Of a stretch of 33,919 nucleotides of DNA, positions 1 through 9,733 are shown in pieces (the first letter of the stretch is position 1; each line of letters begins with the position of its first letter). The DNA is from a virus: IMG/VR virus record IMGVR_UViG_3300027976_000116, positions 1 through 33,919 of that record; one strand, given 5' to 3'. Below the pieces are notes generated by a model, which was given only the letters and a program-made list of their open reading frames with translations, did not search any database and was not told where the DNA came from. A program made the position numbers and the translations under genes.

Positions 1-322
1 AAGTATCGTAAGATCTAGATGGAAGCATATCCCAAGAAACACTAATTTGAGACTTATCTGCAATGTGATAAGACCTCATCCTGCCATTAATCATTCTTTC
101 CCGTTTTTCAATTCTAACGGGTTTAAAATCTATGGATGACCTATTATCATCTGAAAGGATTAAAAACTCCTCATACTCGTCTTCTAGGCCTGTATTGGCC
201 CCTACTTCGTTACCGTTTGGAATATAAAATCCATTTACCTTTGTTCCAGGGTTGTCTGCAAATAGCATTGCCTGTGGTCTAAAATATTTTTTTCTACCAG
301 ACATATAGCTATTAGTTGCCAT
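1..322 (-). CDS. Distal/minor tail protein, N-terminal part (runs off window)
   Basis: The first 107 codons of a gene continue past the left edge. It begins at the ATG at 322, which overlaps the tape-measure stop by one base (TAATG), so the two are translationally coupled. The N-terminus is basic (MATNSYMSGRKKYFRP) and the visible part ends in HIADKSQISVSWDMLPS. I see no catalytic motif. A gene immediately after the tape measure in a siphovirus normally encodes the distal tail protein or a related minor tail/baseplate component, and that position is the main basis for the call. Without the C-terminal part the family cannot be fixed. Confidence 0.7.
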   Translation of the reverse strand, partial: MATNSYMSGRKKYFRPQAMLFADNPGTKVNGFYIPNGNEVGANTGLEDEYEEFLILSDDNRSSIDFKPVRIEKRERMINGRMRSYHIADKSQISVSWDMLPSRSYDT

Positions 323-3300
323 TAGAATCTAGCCCCCCTAATTCTTTGAGCATCTATGCTCTTTATTTGTACCATAACTGCTCTTGCAATATCGTCTGGC
401 TTGGCATCAGATTTTACATTTAGGTTAAGGTTATAATTATACACTGAATCTCCAACTGACGATCCAGAATTTATAGACTTCATGTTTTCAACACCATATT
501 TTTCTACAGCATACTTGCTCATAACAAATTCTCCAGGAGTAAGCATTGCAGGGACTGTATCAGAGCCTTTGGCATAGCCACCATTAGCAAAATATTTAGG
601 AACAACTCCTCCATCGCTTAAATAGCCAAGAGCTCTTTTTCTTGCTGAGACAATCTGTTCACTTGTTAGTGGTGCTATAGCTGATAAGTCTTTCATCATT
701 TTAACTGTTGATGATTCTGCTAAATTTGTATATCCAGACTTTACTAGTTCTTGAATTTTTGCAGAAGAGGAGCCTAAGAGTTTTGCTTGTTTCTCTGCGT
801 TGGCTGCATCATATCTTCCATCTCCCCCCCTCCCAAGATTAGTATCTGGTTTTGCTATGACTCTATCAATTTGGTTTGCTGTGACAGTTGTAATAGTTAT
901 GGTTTTATCTGTAAGGCCGTTCCAAAGATCTGTTATTGATTTTAATATTATTTGTCCAGCAGTTAATTTAGTATTAAAGTCTTCTGTTTTAGTCAACGCA
1001 AGTTCATACGCAACAGAAGCTTCTTTCCACGCTAATCTTTTTGCATCTAGATCAGTAGTCTGCTTTTTAAGTAGATCTTCTGCTACTTGAATTTCATTTT
1101 TATTAATTGTATAATTATCAAGTTCATATTTAAAAATCTCTGCGATAATAGGTTTTCTTAGTAACTCAATCTGATAAAGTTTCTCTCTAAGTACTTCAAT
1201 TTCTTTTTCAATTAATAGCTTGCTTTGATTTAAAGCAAATGCTTCTCTGTCAATTGCATATTGACGATCAGTTATTTGTTTTTGATTCATACCGTTTGAA
1301 GCCGTTACCCCATTAATTGCATTTTGTCTTGCTTGAGATAATGCTTCTAGTGTATTTTTTGATCCTGATGCAGACTGAGAGGATCTCATATCTTGTGCTG
1401 CTGCTGCTGCAGCAGAAATATCTCCACGAGATAAGGCATCTGCTAGGCCAAGTTGTTGCCTTTGCTGGTTTGCAATTTCTGCATTTATGTCAGATATTTT
1501 GTTAAGTGATTTTTCTTGTTCATCATACTTGTCATTAATTAATCCAACCTGATGATTCATTGCTATTTGATATTCACTAAGCTTATCGGACTCTTCACCT
1601 AGTCTTGCCAAAGACTCACCTATTCCAGGAAGCCCTCCTGCTCCATCTGCGCCAACTGCCACAAGCCTTTCTTTTGCTGCTACTTCATCGTCAATAGAAG
1701 ATATTAATTCATCTCCGTATTCTTTGCTAGTCTTTAATAGGTGCCCTCTACTATCAATTTCTTTTTGGTTAGCATCAATTTTTATTTGTGCAGACTTTAT
1801 TGCTTTATCTGCAACTAATTGATATCCTGCTTCTTCTGCTGTAAATCTTCTTTCTGCATTATTCATTGCATCTTGAAAAGCTTTTTCTGGATCAATAGCA
1901 AGGTCAGTTTTGTTTTGTTCTTTTTTAAGTTTTTTAAAGTCCTCAATTAGAATCTTTAACTCTTTTGAAGTTTTTGCTGAACTAAGGCCTACTGCAAAAT
2001 TTGCATCTGAAACTAATTCTAAAGCTTCTGCAGAGGATGCCCCAGCAACCTTTAATCTGTCAAAGGATACTCTTTGTTTTTGTAGTTGCATTATGGCTGT
2101 TGCAGTAGAGCTTGAAAATGCCCCTATAACTGCTTCTTGATATCCTTTTAAAGCAAGCTTTCCAGTGCTTGTTAGTTCAACAATACCTTTCTTTAATTTC
2201 TTTGCATTTACGTATCCCTTTTCAGTTGCATTATCCATACCGCCAATAAAATCTATAAACCCAGTATCTGCTCCAAGTTTAAGCAGTGCTTGATTTAATC
2301 CAGTAAATACTTTTATATCTCCTCCAGCTTTTTTAAATACTCTTGAAAGTTCTTTGACTCCAAGCTGAGCATTAATGCTCGCATCTCTAGTAAGTTTTAA
2401 CTTTTTAAGCAAGTCATCCAGCGTGGTGTTTCTTGATTTAATTTCACCAGATTTTTTTGGGTCTGAATTTGTATTTGCAAGAGCTTCTGCTTTTGTTACT
2501 TGCTCAGCTCCTGCTGCTGCATAGTCTGCAATAGTATTACGGTCTGGAGGTGCTGTTTTTTGCCAATTTAGGAAAGCTTCAGTATTGTTTCCTACTACAT
2601 CTACAAAAGTTCTCAATACCTGAAGGTATGTTTTTTGTTGTTCTGGTGGTAAAGAGGCAAAATATTCCTGACCTGTTTTAAGTGCTGCCATTTCTTTTTC
2701 ACCTAAGACCCTTGCTGCAACCTCAAGAGATATTTTACCTTTTAAAGCATTAATCTTGTCTATTGTTTCTTGAAATGCTGCTGCTTCTGTAGGGTTGTTA
2801 TTATAAAAATTTAAAACAAGATCTATAGGAAGAACTTGCCCAACTTGAGAAGCTAATGCAAACATCTTTAAATATTTATCTGCATCTGCTGTAGTCATTG
2901 TTGAAATATTTGCTATAAATTTAATTTTTTGAGTTTTGTTTTTAAATAGCTCAGCAATTTGTAAAATTTGATCTGCTTGTGCTCCACCAAATTTAGTAAT
3001 TAAAGTCATAATTTTACTTAGTGTTTTTTTATCTTTGCCAAATGTATCTATAAAATCCATTACTCGAAGTGGGCTAATGTTTCCAGAAACCATTTGAGTT
3101 TTAATTGTATATTGTTGTTCTTTATTTAAGGCACTACCCTTTATCTGATCGTTTACCATTGGAATAACATCTGCAAGAGCTGTGTCTTTATACTTAGCTG
3201 TAAGTTGCTTATCTATTCCTGTTTCAAGGGCTCCCTTTACAGCTCCTCCTGCATTTTTATAAGAGTCTTGAATGCTTTTCACAAGTTTTGCATTTGCCTC

Positions 3301-6300
3301 TAGAAGTTTTACGTTTGAAGTATTATATTCTGTTTCAAGTCGTTGAGCCTCAGCCGCATCCCCTGCTGCTTTTGCAATTGCAATTCTTTTTTCATATTCA
3401 ATTTGCAAGGAGTCTTGCATTCTTTGACTTTGCTCTAGTGCCATATTTTGCAGAGCAACTTGTGCCCCTGAAGATCTTCCTAATTCTTCTTGTGTTTTCT
3501 TTTGAGAAATGAATCCTGATGATGCGCCTATTACCCCGCCCACACCTGCACCAAGAAGTGCAAGTGGTGCACTTAAAATTCCACCAGTTGGCACTCCAGC
3601 AGCTGCGCCAATACTTGCGCCTATAGCTGCACCTCCTGCTGCCATGCCAGCAATACCAATATTAGATTGTGTCTTTGTTGGTGTAAGCATATTATTTTTA
3701 TTAAGTATATTTGATTTATCTTTTATTTTTTTTGTGTCATCCTCAATTAGGTTTAAACGTATCTGCAATGGATCTTTTAATAAATTTTGACCATCTGGAC
3801 CAAAAATTTCATTTAATTTAGCATTTACATTAATACTAAACCTGTAGTCTCCTATTTGTTGACCGATATTTGCAACAATACTTTTTGCTTGATCTGCAGT
3901 AAAAGCTCCAGATGCGACTGAAGATGTCATTTGATTTACAAGTTGTTCTTGTGTTACATCTTTGCCATTTGTTGAAATTGATGACCCAATGTCTTTTACT
4001 AAAGATTTTCCAAATTCACCTTTAACAAAGTTTGACCCAAAGGTAGTTTTTCCAGTTTGTATTGCAAATGGATTTAAAAGGTTTGCTCTTCTTTTATTCA
4101 TGACTTCTCCTGCAGACACTTTTCCAGCAAACTCAGCAAAAGACTGAATTGCTTTGTTTCCGTTTCCTAGAGACTCTGCCATCTTCATTGCAGCATTTTG
4201 AGACTTATCAAAAGCCATTCTTAATAAAACTGACGATGCAATAACTGCAGTTAAGCCTGCCACTACTGCTCCCATTGGGCTTGCAAGCATTGGTCCTAAT
4301 GATGCAAGAACTGAAACTCCCATTAACGCATTTCCTATTCCAGCATTTCCTGAGATATAAGCTCCAGATGCAGCCATTCCTGCAGCCATTCCAACCCCTT
4401 GCATCCTTACTGCTGCAGATGGACTTAGTGCCATTCTAGATTTTGAAGGCGCAATTGTAGAACGCGGCGTTGAAGTGGCCTGTGTTCTATTTTGTTGGGC
4501 TATAACACGTTTTGCAGCATTTAAGCTTACGCCATTATCTTTTGCATATTGTTGTGCTGGAGTTAATCGTGCTTCAGGAGCATCTGCACGCCCTTTCATA
4601 ACTAGTCTAGGGGCAACTCTTAGTTTAGGAGTTTGGACTACTGACTGTCCTTTTGGAACTACTGCTATGCGACTGTCTGCTGGATTATTGCTGGAAGAGG
4701 TTACATTTCTAGGTTTTGGTTTTGAATCAATCTTAGTAATTTTTTCAGTTTTATCGTCCTGCAAAGACTCACCTTTTGTTACAAGCGTTCCAACATGCTT
4801 TGAATAAACAGATTTCCAATCAGCATTCCGTCCATCTTTTAGTCTTTGAAGCATTTTATTATATGCTATTTTTTCTTTTGGATTTAAATTTTCTTCTTTA
4901 ATAAACTTTTGTAGTTTTGGAATTGATTTATTTATTTCTGAAATCATCCTACTTTGATACTGCTCAGGAGACATTGTTGAAATCATTTTACGTGTTGAAT
5001 CTTGGAAAGCCTTCTTTGCTCCTCCACCAGAACCAAGATTAAGAAGAGCCTGCTCTTCCATTGATGGCATTGATTTTGCAAATTTAAAATTACCAGAAGC
5101 TTTATCAAATACTCCTGCTGTTCCAACATCTGTTAATCTTCTTCCAGATAGATTTGAAGCGCTTAAATCTTTGTCTCCTCTTAAAGATGAAGCAACAAGT
5201 TGTGAGAAATAGTCTCTTTCTGTAAATCTTCCTCCCATGTTTGCTGCAGTAAAACGACCTTTTAGTGGAGACTCAAGTCCAATAATCTTTGTTCCTGTTT
5301 TTGGATCTTCCATTACAATCATTTTTTGTTCTGGAGAGTCTAGTCCGTGAACATCTCTTGCAATTTTTGTTCCACGCATTTCTGCTAAAGCAGCAGCCTC
5401 GCTTACCATTGGCTTTACAAATACTCTAGAACCATCAGGTTTTTCAAATGCTCCTCCAACTCCACCAATCCTTACTCCGTCTGGACTAAAAGAGTTTCCT
5501 ATGTTTCTTCCTATTTGTCTTCCAAGATCTGCTGGCTCTATATTATTTAATTTGCTAGACTTAAAGTCTTTTGAAACTTTTGCAAGTGCTTTGCGCTCTT
5601 CAGCGGATCTAGCACTTAATGGGAATCTTTTCCCTCCTCCAACGCCAAGCCTATTCATTGAAATAGGTCCTTGATCATCACCCAGGTAAACAGCAGATAT
5701 AGTCTGTTTTCCTTCAGAGTTTGTTCTTAAAACAATAGTATGCTTGTCTGGATCAATTACAGGTTTTCTAGCTATCTTATCTAATTCTATAATCTTAACT
5801 TCTTTGTTTGTAATATATCCTTCTGCTGATGCTTTTCTTATTAAATTTTCAGTGCCTTTAACGTCTGTTGGCATTCCAGATCTTACAGAAAACTCAGCCA
5901 ACTTATTTTTATAGGCTTCTGCTTTTCTATATGAAGGGCTTTTTTTTATGTCTTCTGGCAGATCATTAAATGCTGCTTCAATTAATCGATCTGTTACAGG
6001 CTTTCCTCCAGAAGATAAGTCTTTAACTTTTTGTCTTAATGCTGAGTCAAAATTTGGAGCATCTTTTGAAGCAATTTGAATGTTTTTATTTTGCCATTTT
6101 TGTGGTCCTTGATTCTTCCACTCTTGTTCAAAGTCTGCATATGGTATACCAACTTCTTTGTTTGCAAGCCTTCTATTTAAATCATCACTAAATGTAAAAC
6201 CCAGACCATGATAAGCATTTGCTATTTCTGGCTTTCCTTGTGCTCTAAGAAGTCCTTCAAATATTTTTGCTCTTCTATAGTTATCTGATTTCTTTCCTTC

Positions 6301-8577
6301 GCTTGCTTCTATCCTTGCCATTAATTCTGAAAGGGGAAGTGTTGACTTGCCTCCTACGTGGGTAAAGTTAGTACCACTAGGCTTAGCCCCAGGTGTTCCA
6401 TCTTCAAAACCTTGTAATCTTCCATTAACCATTGCATCAATAATTGGTTGGAACTTTGGATCTTGGGCAACCTTCTTTGGTATTACTGCTTCTCCAGGAG
6501 TTAAGACTGCTGGGACTGTGTCTTTGTTTCCTCTTCCTGGTACATATGTTGCTCCCGTGGCAAATTTGCGTGGAGGTATTCCAGCTTTTCCTACTCTTCC
6601 AGGGTTCATCATTCCTGGGTTAGATCTTGCAAAGTTTGCTGCTGCTAAAGTTGCATTTATATAAGCTTGTCTAAGTAGGTTAACTGCTGCAGTTTCTGCA
6701 GTAAAAGATTGAGTCAACCTTGTATGTGACTGATTTAAAGATGCTGCAACTGTTGCTGCTTCTAGTTGTTCTGTATTTAAGTAGTTGGTTTGTTCTGCTA
6801 ATATCTTTGTATTTCCACCAACTTTTAAAAACCCAGTTCTTAAAACAAGGAATAGTTTAACTATATTGGCTATACCATTAGCAAGTAGGCCAAATGTCAT
6901 AAGCAAGACTGGTCCAACAACACCAACCAGCGTTGTTGCTACAACAATAAACTTCTTTGTCCCATCTCCTAAGTGATTAAACTTTTCAAGCAACCCTCCA
7001 ATAACTTTAACAATTGGTGTGACTGCTTGCAAAAATGCTTTTCCAACAGGAGCAAGAGAAATTTTTAAGCTTTCAATTGCGTCTTTAAAATTGGTACCAA
7101 CAGCATCTTGCACTGTTTTCATTTCTCTTTCTGAAAGGATTGCAAGCTCCTCCATGCTTGCTCCAGCCAAATCTAAAACCCTAGAAGCCTGAGTTCCATC
7201 TTTAGTTACATTTTGAAAGAGTGTTGAAAGTCGAGAAAATTGAAACTTTCCAAATAGTTGTTCAATTGCTCTTGCACGATTTAACGGATCAAGGGTGTCT
7301 AGTGCTCTTGAAAAATCAATTACAGTGTTTCTTATGTTACCACTATTTCCCTCAACAATTGCGTTAATGTTTACGCCAAGACTAGAAAGCATTTTTGTAG
7401 CTTTTGTAGAAGGGTTAATTAAAGATGCAAGACCAGACTTAAGAGCGTTAGCTCCTTCTGATGCATTGATTCCACCCTCCTTCATTGCTGTAAGGAAAAA
7501 TGCTAAATCTTCTACGTTTCCACCAAGCTGCTTTATAACTGGTCCTGCTTTTGGAACAGCAATTGTTAAATCTTCAATAGAAACAACTGTTTGGTTTTCT
7601 ACTGCGTTAAGAAAATCAATCTTATTTGAAAGTTGATCGGCTGATACTCCAAATGCATTTGTTAAAGATATTGTTGTTTCAAGTGCTTGAGATTGCTCAA
7701 CATTTCCAAGAACTGAAAGTCTTGTGGCTTCTGCCACTTGAGCCATTAGGTCTGCACCAGTTTTACCCATAGCAGCAGCAGCTGCTGCCATCTCCATGGT
7801 TTTACTAACTGCAACCCCATACTTAGTAAAGCTTTTTGCCAACAGCTCAACCTCTTTAAGAGCCTTGTTGGTCTCTTCGCTAGTTGTAAATATGTCTCCA
7901 TATACACGCTTAAATTTAATTGCTTGTGCTTCTAAATCCATAAAGACTTTTGCAGCAGTTGTTCCAAGATATGCAAGAGGTATTGTAAAACCAACCATAA
8001 GCTGACGACCAGCCCATTGAGTATTTTTACCAAAATTTAAAAGACCTGTCGATCCTTGTTTCATCAACTGATTAAAGATAGCCTGCTTCTGTGCGGCCAT
8101 TGCTGTTTTTGTTCCATAGTCCTGCATGTTTAAAGATGTAGGAGTTATGGCCATTGTCTTTATAGCACCATTAGCATCACGACCCATCTTGATGTACTGG
8201 GTTTGCATTTTCTTAACACGGCTTTCGGCTACCTTGCCAATTGTGTCAAACTCTTGTTTGAATAATTTTCCAAAAGTTTTTGAAGCTCCCCCAGCATAAC
8301 GGTAATACTCACGCATTGAAAGTTTGTTAGTTTCAAGGGCATGAGTAAAAGAATCCGATGTTGATCTAACAGTACCCATACTGGCGGAGAATTTGCCAGT
8401 AGCATTAATAGAGTTTAAAAGATTAGTTTGTAGACTTTTTTGTGCAATAGATGCAGCAGCACTACTTTTTGAAATAGATGAGTGAAAAGTTGCAAGCTGA
8501 CGCTGTAACCTTTTAAGTTCTGCCAATGCCGCTGACGCATCAATTTGTACGCCAATATTAGCATTAACATCACTCAT
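322..8577 (-). CDS. Tail tape measure protein with a large internal insertion
   Basis: This 2751-residue protein sets tail length and threads the tail tube. After a coiled N-terminus, residues about 215-440 look like the PhageMin_Tail core (Ala/Gly-rich, many short helices). Hydrophobic stretches lie near 540-580, 1390-1460 and 1636-1692, and long Lys/Glu/Gln-rich helices fill 2200-2600. A DTVPA-x-LTPGE motif occurs twice, near residue 690 and near 2675. Between about 730 and 1310 lies an insertion not typical of tape measures, with features suggestive of a kinase-like fold (see findings). The start is supported by an AGAGGTGA site 8 nt upstream. At about 0.15 nm per residue the tail could reach 400 nm, less if the insertion does not span the tube. 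It follows the short chaperone gene by 17 nt. Confidence 0.95.
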   Translation of the reverse strand: MSDVNANIGVQIDASAALAELKRLQRQLATFHSSISKSSAAASIAQKSLQTNLLNSINATGKFSASMGTVRSTSDSFTHALETNKLSMREYYRYAGGASKTFGKLFKQEFDTIGKVAESRVKKMQTQYIKMGRDANGAIKTMAITPTSLNMQDYGTKTAMAAQKQAIFNQLMKQGSTGLLNFGKNTQWAGRQLMVGFTIPLAYLGTTAAKVFMDLEAQAIKFKRVYGDIFTTSEETNKALKEVELLAKSFTKYGVAVSKTMEMAAAAAAMGKTGADLMAQVAEATRLSVLGNVEQSQALETTISLTNAFGVSADQLSNKIDFLNAVENQTVVSIEDLTIAVPKAGPVIKQLGGNVEDLAFFLTAMKEGGINASEGANALKSGLASLINPSTKATKMLSSLGVNINAIVEGNSGNIRNTVIDFSRALDTLDPLNRARAIEQLFGKFQFSRLSTLFQNVTKDGTQASRVLDLAGASMEELAILSEREMKTVQDAVGTNFKDAIESLKISLAPVGKAFLQAVTPIVKVIGGLLEKFNHLGDGTKKFIVVATTLVGVVGPVLLMTFGLLANGIANIVKLFLVLRTGFLKVGGNTKILAEQTNYLNTEQLEAATVAASLNQSHTRLTQSFTAETAAVNLLRQAYINATLAAANFARSNPGMMNPGRVGKAGIPPRKFATGATYVPGRGNKDTVPAVLTPGEAVIPKKVAQDPKFQPIIDAMVNGRLQGFEDGTPGAKPSGTNFTHVGGKSTLPLSELMARIEASEGKKSDNYRRAKIFEGLLRAQGKPEIANAYHGLGFTFSDDLNRRLANKEVGIPYADFEQEWKNQGPQKWQNKNIQIASKDAPNFDSALRQKVKDLSSGGKPVTDRLIEAAFNDLPEDIKKSPSYRKAEAYKNKLAEFSVRSGMPTDVKGTENLIRKASAEGYITNKEVKIIELDKIARKPVIDPDKHTIVLRTNSEGKQTISAVYLGDDQGPISMNRLGVGGGKRFPLSARSAEERKALAKVSKDFKSSKLNNIEPADLGRQIGRNIGNSFSPDGVRIGGVGGAFEKPDGSRVFVKPMVSEAAALAEMRGTKIARDVHGLDSPEQKMIVMEDPKTGTKIIGLESPLKGRFTAANMGGRFTERDYFSQLVASSLRGDKDLSASNLSGRRLTDVGTAGVFDKASGNFKFAKSMPSMEEQALLNLGSGGGAKKAFQDSTRKMISTMSPEQYQSRMISEINKSIPKLQKFIKEENLNPKEKIAYNKMLQRLKDGRNADWKSVYSKHVGTLVTKGESLQDDKTEKITKIDSKPKPRNVTSSSNNPADSRIAVVPKGQSVVQTPKLRVAPRLVMKGRADAPEARLTPAQQYAKDNGVSLNAAKRVIAQQNRTQATSTPRSTIAPSKSRMALSPSAAVRMQGVGMAAGMAASGAYISGNAGIGNALMGVSVLASLGPMLASPMGAVVAGLTAVIASSVLLRMAFDKSQNAAMKMAESLGNGNKAIQSFAEFAGKVSAGEVMNKRRANLLNPFAIQTGKTTFGSNFVKGEFGKSLVKDIGSSISTNGKDVTQEQLVNQMTSSVASGAFTADQAKSIVANIGQQIGDYRFSINVNAKLNEIFGPDGQNLLKDPLQIRLNLIEDDTKKIKDKSNILNKNNMLTPTKTQSNIGIAGMAAGGAAIGASIGAAAGVPTGGILSAPLALLGAGVGGVIGASSGFISQKKTQEELGRSSGAQVALQNMALEQSQRMQDSLQIEYEKRIAIAKAAGDAAEAQRLETEYNTSNVKLLEANAKLVKSIQDSYKNAGGAVKGALETGIDKQLTAKYKDTALADVIPMVNDQIKGSALNKEQQYTIKTQMVSGNISPLRVMDFIDTFGKDKKTLSKIMTLITKFGGAQADQILQIAELFKNKTQKIKFIANISTMTTADADKYLKMFALASQVGQVLPIDLVLNFYNNNPTEAAAFQETIDKINALKGKISLEVAARVLGEKEMAALKTGQEYFASLPPEQQKTYLQVLRTFVDVVGNNTEAFLNWQKTAPPDRNTIADYAAAGAEQVTKAEALANTNSDPKKSGEIKSRNTTLDDLLKKLKLTRDASINAQLGVKELSRVFKKAGGDIKVFTGLNQALLKLGADTGFIDFIGGMDNATEKGYVNAKKLKKGIVELTSTGKLALKGYQEAVIGAFSSSTATAIMQLQKQRVSFDRLKVAGASSAEALELVSDANFAVGLSSAKTSKELKILIEDFKKLKKEQNKTDLAIDPEKAFQDAMNNAERRFTAEEAGYQLVADKAIKSAQIKIDANQKEIDSRGHLLKTSKEYGDELISSIDDEVAAKERLVAVGADGAGGLPGIGESLARLGEESDKLSEYQIAMNHQVGLINDKYDEQEKSLNKISDINAEIANQQRQQLGLADALSRGDISAAAAAAQDMRSSQSASGSKNTLEALSQARQNAINGVTASNGMNQKQITDRQYAIDREAFALNQSKLLIEKEIEVLREKLYQIELLRKPIIAEIFKYELDNYTINKNEIQVAEDLLKKQTTDLDAKRLAWKEASVAYELALTKTEDFNTKLTAGQIILKSITDLWNGLTDKTITITTVTANQIDRVIAKPDTNLGRGGDGRYDAANAEKQAKLLGSSSAKIQELVKSGYTNLAESSTVKMMKDLSAIAPLTSEQIVSARKRALGYLSDGGVVPKYFANGGYAKGSDTVPAMLTPGEFVMSKYAVEKYGVENMKSINSGSSVGDSVYNYNLNLNVKSDAKPDDIARAVMVQIKSIDAQRIRGARF

Positions 8578-8594
8578 CTACATATCACCTCTTT

Positions 8595-8930
8595 TTAATT
8601 ATTTGCAAGCACTGTATTTAGTAATGTACTTGCATCGCTTAGCTTGATTCCTGAGGCTGCCTCAATAATCTTATATACAGTTGGCAAATCTATGTTTTCT
8701 TCTAAAGCTGCAAGATCTTTAGCAAGTTCTGGTTTGTACTGCTCCATAGCAATCTGTACACACTCAACAAGAAGAGTCATAGACTTATCATTGTCTTCTG
8801 CTACTGCTGCCACCTGTTCAAATTTTTTCATAAACGGACGAAGTAAAGAAACCTTTAAAGGTCTTATCTTGATTGTTGATCCATCCATAAGGGTAATTTC
8901 TTCACCATTATTGATTATTGCTGTTGCCAT
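8595..8930 (-). CDS. Tail assembly chaperone, short form (gpG-like)
   Basis: A 111-residue, mostly helical protein directly before the tape measure, where siphoviruses keep the chaperone that coats the tape measure during tail assembly. It is clearly homologous to the first about 95 residues of the next gene upstream. Shared positions include LMDGSTIKIRPLK versus LLDGSEIEISPLK, MEQYKPE versus MKQYAPE, and ENID-(8)-AASGIKL versus NHID-(8)-FAAGIKI. It has its own extended -10 promoter and an AGGAGG ribosome site 5 nt before ATG. Usually short and long chaperones come from one gene by ribosomal frameshifting; here they appear to be two genes. Confidence 0.85.
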   Translation of the reverse strand: MATAIINNGEEITLMDGSTIKIRPLKVSLLRPFMKKFEQVAAVAEDNDKSMTLLVECVQIAMEQYKPELAKDLAALEENIDLPTVYKIIEAASGIKLSDASTLLNTVLANN

Positions 8931-8961
8931 TTGTTCCTCCTGGTTAGTTTGTTAATAGTTA

Positions 8962-8970
8962 ATTATACCA
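8962..8970 (-). promoter_or_regulatory. Extended -10 promoter of the short chaperone/tape measure genes
   Basis: The minus strand reads TGGTATAAT, a perfect extended -10. No convincing -35 is seen. The box lies 31 nt upstream of the ATG at 8930, leaving a leader of about 24 nt that carries a strong AGGAGG site. Confidence 0.6.
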
Positions 8971-8986
8971 TGACGGAAATGTTTAA

Positions 8987-9667
8987 TTAGATTTTTTCAT
9001 AGTCTAATCCCAGCCCAATTCCAAAGCCAGCACTAGTTGCATTTTGACCCTGTAGAGCTAAAATATCATTTGCATCTGATGCTTGACCTTTGCTATAAAC
9101 CCTAGCCTTCATGTCTTCCCAAGCATTGGAGCTTGATTTATTTTTATCAAGGTCCACCCCCTGCATTGCTGCAAGAAACTTTTTTTGTGAATAGTCTTCT
9201 TCTCTTTTTACATTCAATATAGCTGTTAGTTCTGTCATAGATAGAGATCTCTCTAGCTCTTCATAGTCTTTCCAGATACCCAGCAAAAATACCTCTGACT
9301 CAAGTTGAGCTAGATCTAGGGTCTCCCAGCTATCTCCACCCTTTCCTGCTTGATCTTTTACTGATTCTTTTGATGGTTGATTAATCTTAATCCCTGCGGC
9401 AAAATCTAATATTTGATAGATAGTTTTGATATCTATGTGGTTTTCAAATTCTTCAATATTGGAAGATATCTCAGGGGCATATTGTTTCATGCAGTGCATA
9501 GCGCAAATAGATAAAGCACTAATCGCTTCGTGGTCATCTTTAGCTACTCTAACATTTTCAAACTCATTCATTAATCGTCTTAAATATTTTATTTTTAACG
9601 GAGAAATCTCTATCTCTGAACCATCTAATAGATATATATAGTTTAGGGGATAAAGTTGAGTTGCCAT
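8987..9667 (-). CDS. Tail assembly chaperone, long form (gpGT-like)
   Basis: A 226-residue protein whose first about 95 residues are a paralogue of the short chaperone downstream. The remaining about 130 residues form a separate charged domain containing LLGIWKDYEELERSLS and KKFLAAMQGVDLD, a pattern I associate with the T-like extension of tail chaperones. An upstream in-frame start at 9715 is possible, but it would translate through the terminator hairpin. ATG 9667 is preferred because it aligns with the short paralogue (both begin MAT) and lies 6 nt from a TGGTATACT box, giving a leaderless mRNA. The gene sits between the tail tube gene and the short chaperone. The ratio of short to long protein would then be set by separate transcription and translation signals. 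Confidence 0.83.
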   Translation of the reverse strand: MATQLYPLNYIYLLDGSEIEISPLKIKYLRRLMNEFENVRVAKDDHEAISALSICAMHCMKQYAPEISSNIEEFENHIDIKTIYQILDFAAGIKINQPSKESVKDQAGKGGDSWETLDLAQLESEVFLLGIWKDYEELERSLSMTELTAILNVKREEDYSQKKFLAAMQGVDLDKNKSSSNAWEDMKARVYSKGQASDANDILALQGQNATSAGFGIGLGLDYEKI

Positions 9668-9673
9668 ACTATA

Positions 9674-9682
9674 AGTATACCA
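9674..9682 (-). promoter_or_regulatory. Extended -10 promoter, leaderless start for the long chaperone
   Basis: The minus strand reads TGGTATACT, with 6 nt between the box and the ATG at 9667, so transcription would begin at or next to the start codon. No ribosome binding site precedes that ATG. A terminator hairpin lies immediately upstream, so this promoter restarts transcription after it. Confidence 0.6.
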
Positions 9683-9690
9683 AAGAGAAA

Positions 9691-9713
9691 GGCCCAGATT
9701 ATTAGTCTGGGCC
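9691..9713 (-). terminator. Rho-independent terminator after the tail tube gene
   Basis: A perfect 8-bp stem (GGCCCAGA/TCTGGGCC) closes a 7-nt loop and, on the minus strand, is followed by TTTCTCTTT. It begins about 20 nt after the tail tube stop codon at 9734. It would end transcripts from the strong head/tube operon before the chaperone genes. Confidence 0.75.
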
Positions 9714-9733
9714 AATCTTTATATTAAGTTGTA

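Noticed and set aside
800-8005. Numerous plus-strand open frames of 60-113 codons across the tape measure gene
   Set aside because: All are antisense to one continuous 2751-codon frame and have hydrophobic or low-complexity translations; none has a convincing start signal.
8970-9000. Possible programmed frameshift (A-run GAAAAAATC) at the end of the long chaperone gene
   Set aside because: The frame of the A-run does not fit an X-XXY-YYZ heptamer, and the downstream gene has its own promoter, ribosome site and homologous N-terminus.
9668-9715. Longer N-terminus for the long tail chaperone
   Set aside because: It would begin inside the terminator hairpin and add residues with no counterpart in the short paralogue; the promoter lies downstream of that start.
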